Made by a program: the position numbers and the translations under genes
NCBI GenBank assembly: GCA_903881535.1
Contig: CAIRTT010000501.1
Coordinates: 1-6,529 of the forward strand
Direction: 5' to 3'
DNA: 6,529 nt
DNA from: an uncultured Armatimonadota bacterium
GTDB lineage: Bacteria > Armatimonadota > Armatimonadia > Armatimonadales > Armatimonadaceae
Notes under the pieces: model-generated
Databases searched by the model: none
What the model was told of the DNA's origin: nothing
The model's input: only the letters and a program-made list of their open reading frames with translations
Shown: positions 1-6,210 of the stretch, one piece after another
How the letters are laid out: every line of letters starts with the position of its first letter
Numbering within the stretch: the first letter of the stretch is position 1

Positions 1-2
1 TG

Positions 3-3000
3 GCCCAGCTGGTGGAGTGGATACAGATGCGTTTCATTCCCCTGTTTCACGATCAGCTTCCCGTCAGCATGCGTTCCTATTTCCTCGACGCAGAGTTCCA
101 AGTCACTGTCAGCCGAAACTTGCGCCCCAGCGATAGGAACGGACAGCGGCAGAAGATCCCTACATCACTGGGCGCAGCTGCGGCCGCGCCGTCAATGCTC
201 TCCGCTGCCCGACACCAGAAATCATGCTCACCGCCGTCGATGCTCACCGCTGCCCGACACCAGAAATCAGTGCAGCCAGCTCGAGTTTCGGACTTTAGTG
301 CGTTCCAGCATATGCGCAATCGGTGTGAAAAATGTGCCACGGAGTGCAAAGCTCAGCGCATGCGCCTCGTCTGCAACTGCGGTGCAATGTGCTGCAAGCC
401 ATGCTATGGTTTGAAAAGTACAGATGGAAACGCCATCTCGTATCAGTGCGACGCGTGCCGGGAGGAGCGCAAGGGAACAACGGCTGCGGTGCGTCCACGC
501 CAAGTCCACTTCTGCTCCACATGCAGATTGGATTTCCAACCGTTGGATATCCAATCGTGGTGCCCAGAGTGCCACTGTCGGTTCTGCCCGCGGTGTGCGG
601 CTGTGGCCCAGTCTGAGCGGCTGCGTCGGGCAGTGAAACGTTCATCAGACGAAGCCCCCGTGCATGGCGGAGCCTCTGGTGTGATCACGCTGCTTTGCCC
701 GATCTGCGTTGGGTCGGAGGTGTACGAGGCGGGCAGGGGAGCTGTTTGCAAAGGGCTCTTCCATAAGATCCTCGGCGGTCGTAGCGTCCAGCAGACAAAT
801 TGGGCAGAACTCACACGCGACCAGCTTCAGAAAACTACTAGTAAATTGCCTGCCGACGAACTGGGCGACTTGCTCTACGATCTCTTTTTCAACGGCCACA
901 GGGATGTTTTTGCTGAGTATTTGCCCCCCTTCTTGGAACTGGTGGTGGCTCAGTTGCGGTCCTCGGTCGTTCCCTCTGTGGATCCCTTCCATCTGCTTTA
1001 CTATACGGGCGGACATCCCATGGCGAGCACCTACCTTCTTGCAAAAGTCTGTCGGGCGCAGGCCGAGGATGCTCTGAGGAAGAGCGAGAAATTGGTGTTG
1101 CAAGAGGCTCGGGTCTTAGCCTCCGAGCGTCCAGCCGTCCTCAGGGTTGGAATCTTTGGGTCTGACGTTGTGATGAACAGCCCCACAGCTGACCTAGTGC
1201 ACCCAGTGTTGGAGTATTGGCGCACATGCAAAGCTGCGGAGCGCTATGAATTTTTCCTTTTCGCAGACGGCCCGGTCGATGACACCCACCCTACCGCAAG
1301 CGCCATTGCCAATCTTTTCGAGGGTCGGCTGGTACTGTTTGACGAGACGATGACTCCCAGGACAAAGTACTCCATGTTCGACGAGACAAACCTGCACGTA
1401 CTGGTAACACTTACGGGATGGACACACGGCCACATCGCCGAGGTCATTGCCGCCCTGGGACGTGGGCCGTCTCCTGTGGCTGTGTTCAACTGGCTAGGGT
1501 TTGCTGCCCCCCTTATGTACATGCCAGAGGCCGTGCACTGGACGATAGTGGGATCACATGCGCTCTCTTCACGTCAGAAGTTGGAGTCGGCGGCACTCAG
1601 AGAGCGTGTGGCTGTAGTTTCTTGCTACCAGCCGAGCCAAGGCCACTTGAGCCATCCGAACCACAGCCGCACCTGGACCCGAAAGCATTTCAATCTCCCT
1701 TCGTCTGATGATCACTTCATATATTTCTTTCCTGCATCGACGAACAGACTCGTCGAAGAAATCTTGATCATGTGGCTCGAGATTGTGAGCCGTGTCGAAG
1801 GCTCGTGCCTGCTCCTGCTCAGCAAGCCCCATGGCATGCGCAGAAGAATAAAGCATTGGATCAGGAAATACATTGCCACGGTGAAGCCCAACTTCAATCC
1901 TCATCGGGTCCTCTGGCGACCGTTTCAAAGCAAGACCCACTTCTGCGGCTTGATTCAAGCGACGGTTGAGAATGGCGCCGGGGCCTGTCTTGACTCGGTG
2001 AAGCCCATCGGCCTCCACACGTCCGCGGGCGACGCGTTTGGGAATGGAGCGGTAGTCTTGTCGTGGAGCTGCGACGAAGGCTTTCAGACGCGAGTTGCCG
2101 CGGAGCTGGCTGCTGACCTTGGACTGTTTGATCAGTTAGTTGCCCCTAGCTGCGCTGAGTTTCCGGCACTCGCCGTGCGATTTGCTCAGAACCGACCGCT
2201 GCAGCGCGCCATGCAAAAGTATGTCCGCCAAGCATGGGCGAAACGAGTTGAAGAAGCATTGCTGGCCAGGCAGGTGCTGCAAGTGCTTGAAGAGGGCGTC
2301 ACCATGTTTGTCAATGCAGGCCGTGACTACAAGAAGCTTCAGGACATCGACGTGACACAGGGGCTCCCGCCAGTTCAGCTCTTTGCTGCCAGTCCTGAGT
2401 ATGAAGCTGTCGCTGCTGCAGAAGCCGGTCCTGAAGCAACCAAACGGAAAGAGCTGCTGGCTCAGATGCGCGCGGCGGACCTGCCTCTGCAGGAGCGCAT
2501 GGGGACCCATGCTCTCAAGATCCTGGAGGAACACCAGAGGAAGGGATTGACACTGCACTCCGTGGTGGGCGCGGGTGCATTCTCCATCGTGATCTCTGCC
2601 ACCGCCGAACAGACGATCAATGCGTTTGTACCCAAGGGGACAAGGGTTGCATTGAAGCTGTCGAGAGAAGGAGTGTCAGCCGACCATGTCAGGAACTGCT
2701 CATTGGCGCGCGAGGCCATGAACACGACGCTGCTGGAGACGCGGCTGCAGCACAAGGAGTTTGGCGACATCATCCCAGCGCCCGTCTACGTTTGGGACAG
2801 CCGCAAAGCAGGGCGGTGTTTCTTCGGGCACACCCCACCAGACGAGGCTGGACAATGTATGGTGTTCGAGTGCGTCGAGCTCATTGACGAGTGTTTTGGC
2901 GACGTGATCAAGCGCTACGGTGAAGAATGGCGCCAGAATGGTGTGCTGGATGAGAGCTTTCAATATATGGTGCTTCGTCCCATGTTTCAGCTTGCGCATG

Positions 3001-4292
3001 AGCTGCGACAGACGGCAGGGCTGGCTGTGATGGACTTCAAGCCAGCCAACGTGGGTCGAAGGTGGAACAATCGGCTGGCGGTTTGGGATTTGGGAAGCGC
3101 AATCGTGTTGCCATTACCGAGGGACAACGAGAGACGAGCCAACTCCTTGCCTGTCCATCTGAGTCAGAATCTTCCAGAGGGCCAAATTGTGCCGCCTGAG
3201 AAAGCGCAAGGCCGCAAGCTTCAGGGGACACGTGACCCCAGCTCCTGCCTCCTTGTGATTTCAAACCAGAAAGTAAGCGACTATTGTGTGGCCCTCACCG
3301 AAAAGGGAAGGGGCTTGGGCCGTATCGGAGGCGCAACCATGGGGTACGCAGATCAGGCATTCCGCCTCGGCAAGGGGCCGCAGCGTATTGAACCGGATGA
3401 GGCCTATCCCTATGACATGTTTGCACTCGGCAGAACCGTGTCTAAACTGTTGAGCTACACCCGTCGCAAGCAAAGCCTGGAAGATTGGGATAGGAGCGCA
3501 TGCCGGGCAGCCAGGGAAGGTCCTGAAGGCATTAAACGCTTGATGCTGGATGCTGTCGATCCCCGCGCCCGCGATCAGATGACACAGCACATCACGGTCG
3601 AGCGGGTCTCCAGCCTCCTTGCTGCCGTGCTGAACCCCGATCCGAAGGCGCGCATGGGAGCACAAAATGCCATGCTGCATCCTGCCAACACCCTTCCGTT
3701 CTTCTCACCCCAGCACTCGCTCGCGCTCGTGGATGGACAGGGCATAGCCATGGCTGGTGGGCCCGTGGAGAGCTTGCCAGTGCCCTTCCGTACCCACCCT
3801 GGCCTGAAAGGGGTGACGCTTCCTCCCGTCGACCTGATGCCGCAGCCGGACATGGGCACGGGTGTCAAGCTCCGCCGTTTCCTGCGAAAGGGCTGGGTTG
3901 CAGCTGTGTACGGGGGAGAGTTTATTCCCGGTGTTGATACTGGGAGGTTGCGCAGCGTCTACGCTTCTCGGTTCATGGTCACCGTACGAAGCGCGGCCAA
4001 CATACCCGAAGATGTTTTTATCTGTGATGCTGCACCAAATGCCGAGCGCCCTGTTGTGTGGTTCATAGACAACAACGTGGCGGGGCCGTTTATGAACGGG
4101 CGGGATGGCGATGGCCCTGATGTCAATTGCACCCTTGATCGCCATTCAGCGTGGAAGGACGAGGCTGGACGCGTGTGGTTTTTGCTCAGGGCAAACCGGG
4201 ATATTTCGGAGGGCGAGTGGCTAATGTGGAAGTACGATTGGAGGGCAGGAGCGGGCCTGTCCGGTCAAGGCGCGGCTTATACCTTTGACTGA
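3..4292 (+). CDS. Multidomain protein: tandem zinc fingers, GT41 (OGT-like), protein kinase, SET-like (5' end open)
   Basis: The frame is open from the left edge to a TGA at 4290-4292. No in-frame stop precedes it, so the true start may lie outside the window. The codon at 12 is GTG (residue 1 in my numbering); the first in-frame ATGs are at 27 and 69. Order of parts: duplicated 15-mer (residues 60-89), two Cys-rich fingers (105-232), OGT-like GT41 catalytic region (about 322-727), Lys/Glu/Ala-rich probably helical linker (728-845), protein kinase (about 845-1231), SET-like domain (about 1262-1412). I see no signal peptide or membrane segment, so a cytosolic or nuclear protein is likely (inference). 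Known OGTs carry N-terminal TPR arrays; none is evident here, and zinc fingers occupy that end. Likely role is modification of other proteins on Ser/Thr, perhaps also Lys. Coding is well supported by four domain matches in one frame; function is inferred, and I know of no named family with this full architecture. Confidence 0.9.
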   Translation, partial: AQLVEWIQMRFIPLFHDQLPVSMRSYFLDAEFQVTVSRNLRPSDRNGQRQKIPTSLGAAAAAPSMLSAARHQKSCSPPSMLTAARHQKSVQPARVSDFSAFQHMRNRCEKCATECKAQRMRLVCNCGAMCCKPCYGLKSTDGNAISYQCDACREERKGTTAAVRPRQVHFCSTCRLDFQPLDIQSWCPECHCRFCPRCAAVAQSERLRRAVKRSSDEAPVHGGASGVITLLCPICVGSEVYEAGRGAVCKGLFHKILGGRSVQQTNWAELTRDQLQKTTSKLPADELGDLLYDLFFNGHRDVFAEYLPPFLELVVAQLRSSVVPSVDPFHLLYYTGGHPMASTYLLAKVCRAQAEDALRKSEKLVLQEARVLASERPAVLRVGIFGSDVVMNSPTADLVHPVLEYWRTCKAAERYEFFLFADGPVDDTHPTASAIANLFEGRLVLFDETMTPRTKYSMFDETNLHVLVTLTGWTHGHIAEVIAALGRGPSPVAVFNWLGFAAPLMYMPEAVHWTIVGSHALSSRQKLESAALRERVAVVSCYQPSQGHLSHPNHSRTWTRKHFNLPSSDDHFIYFFPASTNRLVEEILIMWLEIVSRVEGSCLLLLSKPHGMRRRIKHWIRKYIATVKPNFNPHRVLWRPFQSKTHFCGLIQATVENGAGACLDSVKPIGLHTSAGDAFGNGAVVLSWSCDEGFQTRVAAELAADLGLFDQLVAPSCAEFPALAVRFAQNRPLQRAMQKYVRQAWAKRVEEALLARQVLQVLEEGVTMFVNAGRDYKKLQDIDVTQGLPPVQLFAASPEYEAVAAAEAGPEATKRKELLAQMRAADLPLQERMGTHALKILEEHQRKGLTLHSVVGAGAFSIVISATAEQTINAFVPKGTRVALKLSREGVSADHVRNCSLAREAMNTTLLETRLQHKEFGDIIPAPVYVWDSRKAGRCFFGHTPPDEAGQCMVFECVELIDECFGDVIKRYGEEWRQNGVLDESFQYMVLRPMFQLAHELRQTAGLAVMDFKPANVGRRWNNRLAVWDLGSAIVLPLPRDNERRANSLPVHLSQNLPEGQIVPPEKAQGRKLQGTRDPSSCLLVISNQKVSDYCVALTEKGRGLGRIGGATMGYADQAFRLGKGPQRIEPDEAYPYDMFALGRTVSKLLSYTRRKQSLEDWDRSACRAAREGPEGIKRLMLDAVDPRARDQMTQHITVERVSSLLAAVLNPDPKARMGAQNAMLHPANTLPFFSPQHSLALVDGQGIAMAGGPVESLPVPFRTHPGLKGVTLPPVDLMPQPDMGTGVKLRRFLRKGWVAAVYGGEFIPGVDTGRLRSVYASRFMVTVRSAANIPEDVFICDAAPNAERPVVWFIDNNVAGPFMNGRDGDGPDVNCTLDRHSAWKDEAGRVWFLLRANRDISEGEWLMWKYDWRAGAGLSGQGAAYTFD
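189..278 (+). repeat. In-frame 45-nt direct repeat, two copies
   Basis: Units 189-233 and 234-278 match at 34 of their first 36 bases and then diverge. A 23-base core (202-224 and 247-269) is identical. The period is 15 codons, so the repeat preserves frame and encodes two copies of PSML(S/T)AARHQKS. The near-identity suggests a recent tandem duplication in the low-complexity N-terminal linker ahead of the zinc fingers. The preceding AAAAA run fits a disordered linker. Confidence 0.9.
324..707 (+). other. Domain-coding segment: tandem Cys-rich zinc fingers
   Basis: Residues 105-149 carry C105-x2-C108-x12-C121-x-C123-x4-C128-x2-C131-x14-C146-x2-C149. Residues 168-232 carry C168-x2-C171-x12-C184-x2-C187-x4-C192-x2-C195-x33-C229-x2-C232. 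The internal spacing of the first three Cys pairs is nearly identical, which suggests two copies of one eight-ligand fold. Four Cys pairs at these spacings resemble cross-brace fingers of the FYVE/PHD/RING kind; which one cannot be decided by eye. Extra cysteines (C112, C127, C189) are also present. The likely role is target or partner recognition for the enzymatic domains, or a ubiquitin-ligase-type function if RING-like. The zinc-binding call is solid; the subfamily is not. Confidence 0.75.
526..556. repeat. 31-nt near-perfect palindrome inside the zinc-finger segment
   Basis: The sequence is symmetric about base 541, with 14 of 15 base pairs matching; the only mismatch is 534 against 548. 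The outer arms are GATTGGAT (526-533) and ATCCAATC (549-556), the inner arms CCAAC and GTTGG. It lies in the x12 loop of the second finger, where it encodes the near-repeated residues LDFQ-P-LDIQ. It could fold as a hairpin in RNA or single-stranded DNA. No function is evident. Confidence 0.85.
975..2192 (+). other. Domain-coding segment: O-GlcNAc transferase-like GT41 catalytic region
   Basis: Residues 322-727 follow human OGT/SPINDLY block by block (from memory). SVDPFHLLYY matches the 'HPHHSMLYPLS' entry. LRVGIFGSD...SPTADL matches 'LRVGYVSSDFGNHPTSHL'. LHVLVTLTGWTHG matches 'IHILVNMNGYTKG'. VFNWLGFAAP matches 'AMWLGYPGT'. ACLDS and HTSxxD match 'VCLDT' and 'HTTGMD'. Among OGT UDP contacts, H643 aligns with H901, and H669, T670 and D674 with H920, T921 and D925. 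Departures: the position of OGT K842 is R579, R904 becomes G646, K898 becomes S640, and active-site H498 becomes S390. Expected chemistry is sugar transfer from a UDP- or other nucleotide-sugar to protein Ser/Thr. The donor may differ, since SPINDLY-type enzymes use GDP-fucose. The substitutions leave activity uncertain. Confidence 0.8.
2544..3704 (+). other. Domain-coding segment: eukaryotic-type protein kinase
   Basis: Residues 845-1231 show the kinase subdomains in order. The glycine loop is VGAGAFSIV (853-860; third Gly replaced by Ser). The VAIK-type lysine is K882 in VALKLS, and a candidate helix-C Glu is E901. The catalytic loop is VMDFKPAN: D1008, K1010 and N1013 are kept, but His-Arg of HRD is replaced by Val-Met. 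The metal-binding motif is D1026-L-G1028. GYADQAF (1111-1117) stands in for the APE region. DMFALG (1135-1140) matches DxWxxG, and NPDPKARM...HP carries the late-domain Arg (R1214). Core Lys, Asp and Asn are present, so ATP binding and phosphotransfer are plausible. About 80 residues separate DLG from the APE-like segment, far more than the usual 20-30. That points to an activation-segment insertion or, less likely, a retained in-frame intron. Non-RD, so regulation by activation-loop phosphorylation may be atypical. Confidence 0.82.
3795..4247 (+). other. Domain-coding segment: divergent SET-like domain
   Basis: Residues 1262-1412 match the SET fold at its ends. GTGVKLRRFLRKGWVAAVYG (1282-1301) resembles the 'GxGv.a...i.kGe.v.eY.GE' opening and is followed by GE. 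AGPFMNGRDGDGPDVNC resembles 'RFINHSCxPNC', keeping N1362 and N1372-C1373 but with NHSC reduced to NGRD. ANRDISEGEWLMWKYDW (1394-1410) resembles 'ArRDIkaGEELTYDYnf', with Y1408 at the conserved Tyr and Trp (W1406) at the Phe/Tyr-switch position. SET domains transfer methyl groups from S-adenosylmethionine to protein Lys. Loss of the NHSC His makes catalysis uncertain, so it could be a degenerate binding module. No Cys-rich post-SET motif follows; the protein ends about 16 residues later. Confidence 0.7.
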
Positions 4293-4393
4293 GGTGCATC
4301 ATTACCCCTCCCACCAAGCTGAGGGCAAGAGTCATCCGCTGAGCACGTTGCCGGGCTGACCGACTCCCCCGGGTCCGCAGGTGATGAAGGAGG

Positions 4394-4650
4394 ATGCGGC
4401 GAGGCCCAACCACCGCTTCCACCGCGGCCGCGCTACCCCGGCCACCGTTGGCGACTGCAGCGGCTGCGGCAACGGCGGCGGAGGCGGCCCCGCCCCGCCG
4501 GCGCTGCCTCCCCAGTGCCAGCATCCGCGACTGCGAGCGGGTCCCACCGCCGCTGCCGCTGCTGCGCGTCCCCGACCATGCTGCGGCGGCTGCGGCGGCG
4601 ACGGCGGCGGAGGCGGGGCCGCGAGCCCAAGTGTCAGCATCAGCGACCTC
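4394..4650 (+). repeat. GC-rich degenerate direct duplication
   Basis: Two imperfect copies with a period of about 115-137 bases. The clearest matches are CTGCRGCGGCTGCGGC followed by ACGGCGGCGGAGGCGG (4455-4487 against 4581-4616), and the CCCAGTGCCAGCATCCGCGAC-type tail (4511-4531 against 4626-4647). The preceding C-rich parts (4394-4454 and 4531-4580) are similar but weaker. In the frame starting at 4394 both copies read as Ala-rich peptide (ATAAEA in each, then SAS), and the minus strand reads as Pro/Arg-rich. Either could come from GCC/GGC-repeat expansion, so coding is not supported. Confidence 0.65.
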
Positions 4651-4873
4651 GGCCCGGACCCCTGTACATTTCTCTGATTTGAAGTTTGTAGCGATCATGG
4701 CTGACTCTGCACAACTGGATCCTGAGCATTGCATCAGTCTTAGAACCTAGAGCCGCTCCTGTTGCCCATGCGGCGAACAGCGATGCTGTCACATGCCTGC
4801 TTCTGATTCGGGGTTCCTCTGCCGACACGGTCCAGCCGACTAGGAATTCAAGTTCAGTAGATGCGTCGGATTG

Positions 4874-4897
4874 CCCGGGCCATGAAATTGGCCCGGG
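4874..4897. repeat. Perfect 9-bp-stem hairpin with 6-nt loop
   Basis: CCCGGGCCA (4874-4882) and TGGCCCGGG (4889-4897) are exact reverse complements around the loop TGAAAT. Eight of the nine pairs are G-C, so it would be very stable in RNA. No U-tract follows on either strand, so it is not a bacterial-type terminator. It lies about 580 bases past the large gene's stop and 1.3 kb past the minus-strand stop. Its role is unknown. Confidence 0.85.
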
Positions 4898-5371
4898 ACC
4901 GTGCTGTCCAGCCGTTGACTCGGAGCGCATAGGCCGACCGCAGTTCCAAAGCACGGGGGCCTTCTCAGAGTGCGCCATCCGAGACGGTTGCTCCGTGACC
5001 CTGCGTACATGAGCATGCCCCCCACGTGACCATGGTAGCGTCTGCAAATCTCCGCTCCGAGATATGCGGCTCCGCCCGGGTGCTGAGGACACGATCCGTC
5101 CCGGCGGTGCGCGTGTGAGTTGCGGCCCAACTCCGAGAGTCGGTGTAGAGTAGCCGATGGTGTAGTGGATTAGTTCGGCCGTCCGATCCGGCCCGCGGTG
5201 CCTTGACGAGGCCTCGCCTTGCGGCAACACAAGGCTGGTCCGGGTTGCCGGCAGTCCTGTCACCATTGTCGCGCTGCCAGGTGCCAGTGTCAGTGGCTGA
5301 ATCGGCAATGGTGATTGTGGCGTTTCGTGGGAGGGTGTGGGCCGGGGACCGGGGGTGTAGGGGTGGTGCCG

Positions 5372-5697
5372 GGTGTTTAACCGTACGGGCAGTATGGAAG
5401 TCCCGCCTTGTGCTCAACGGAGTCATGGGAGTCATGGACCCGGGACTCGGATCAGTGAGGCAGTTTGGCAGAGTCAAGGGAAGCGAAAGTACCGTTAGAA
5501 TCCCGTGTGGGATCGAACCGGTGCGTTTGCTGGACCGTTTATTACGGGGCCGTGCGGAGTAAACTCATCTTCCCATAACTCTGATGTTATGGCACGCATG
5601 GACGATGATGCGCAGCAGCCGGTCGGCCGATGCGGGACATCCATCCATCCACAGGAGGATCGTCAGATCAATGTAATCGATATGACGGTTAAACACC
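5372..5697. repeat. Perfect 13-bp inverted repeat 300 bases apart
   Basis: GGTGTTTAACCGT (5372-5384) and ACGGTTAAACACC (5685-5697) are exact reverse complements. Just outside the 13 bp, 5369-5370 (CC) pair with 5699-5700 (GG) after one mismatch, then similarity fades. The enclosed 300 bases contain no recognisable gene. The arrangement could be the ends of a small non-autonomous element or a coincidence. No target-site duplication is obvious directly outside the arms. Confidence 0.7.
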
Positions 5698-5865
5698 GGG
5701 TGTGCCGGAAGATGTCGAAAATGGCCTCTTGGCCGAGTGTTTAGTCCTCTGATGTTCATAGGTCTGAGTTCCAGTTCCCATATGTGCTCTGCAGGGTAAA
5801 TTGAATCCGTGCACGCCACATAGAGAACACGGCGGTTCAACACGCCATGACAAAAGGATGGACGA

Positions 5866-6054
5866 AGAAAGTAACGTTTAATCTCCGGCGCCGGCCCGCG
5901 CGCCTGCGCCGGCCCACGCGCCCCCGCTCGCACCGGCTCGGCTCGGGCATGGCGGCGGCTGCGCGCCGCGCTCCCGCGGGCGCCGAGCGGGCGGGGATGG
6001 GGGGCGGCGCTGCGCGGCGAGGTCCCGAATATTTGACCTAAACGTTTTCTTTGT
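5866..6054. repeat. GC-rich block with C-rich/G-rich halves and short AT-rich inverted flanks
   Basis: A block of about 150 bases (5886-6027), composed mostly of G and C, sits abruptly in ordinary sequence. Its left part is C-rich and its right part G-rich. The left segment 5906-5930 (GCGCC...CCGCTCG) pairs imperfectly with 5985-6010 (CGAGCGGGCGGGG...GGCGC). The block is bounded by AACGTTTA (5873-5880) and its reverse complement TAAACGTT (6039-6046), each next to A/G- or T/C-rich tracts. An imperfect foldback is therefore possible, but skewed composition alone raises apparent complementarity. Reading frames across it are Arg/Ala/Pro-rich and unconvincing. Confidence 0.5.
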
Positions 6055-6210
6055 GCTGCTGGTCCGCAGCCGGAGCTGCCTTTTCCGCCCACACCTTCCG
6101 TATCCGTGATACTGTATGGTGAACAAACGGAAGAATGCTATTTACTCAAGGCTGCGGAGGACTCCACGCACACGGTCCCGGCAATGCCGCGCCAATTTCA
6201 TGGCGACTGA

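Larger units (their letters stand above)
4293..6210. other. Convergent intergenic spacer without a supported gene
   Basis: About 1.9 kb lies between the stop codons of two convergent genes. Several open frames of 100-222 codons cross it, but they overlap one another on both strands, are low in complexity or match no family I recognise. I saw no complete tRNA, no rRNA-like stretch and no AATAAA signal near either stop. TGTAA, a polyadenylation signal in some green algae, occurs at 5672, too far from the large gene to be convincing. The stretches 4651-4873, 4898-5371 and 5698-5865 show nothing I can name. The structured pieces are listed separately. Confidence 0.6.

Noticed and set aside
1737..1756. 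TCGACGA-ACAGAC-TCGTCGA hairpin inside the GT41 segment
   Set aside because: A 7-bp stem in coding sequence is within chance expectation, and the encoded residues explain the bases.
4394..4750. Plus-strand Ala/Pro-rich open frame of 118 codons
   Set aside because: It is largely explained by GCC/GGC repeat composition. The opposite strand is equally open, so there is no coding evidence beyond the shared repeat frame.
5153..5193. tRNA-like element: GTGTAGTGGATTAG followed by GGCCG-TCCGATC-CGGCC
   Set aside because: The 5-bp stem with a 7-base loop is perfect, but loop position 33 is C instead of T and no TTCGA T-arm follows. It is at most a chance hairpin.
4640..5308. Open frame of 222 codons on the minus strand
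   Set aside because: No recognisable domain, overlapped by other long frames on both strands, and no transcription signals. Open frames of this size are only mildly unusual in GC-rich DNA.
5500..5580. tRNA on the minus strand, suggested by GGTTCGATCCC (T-arm-like) at 5509-5519
   Set aside because: The T-stem does not pair beyond two bases, and no matching acceptor, D or anticodon arms are found around it.
5579..5762. Short direct repeat CTCTGATGTT at 5579 and 5747 with similar trailing bases
   Set aside because: Ten exact bases plus a gapped tail in a spacer of this length is weak, and the copies do not line up with the 13-bp inverted repeat as target-site duplications.
5565..6092. Open frame of 175 codons on the minus strand
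   Set aside because: Its first part is Arg/Ala-rich translation of the GC-rich block, and the remainder matches no family I know.
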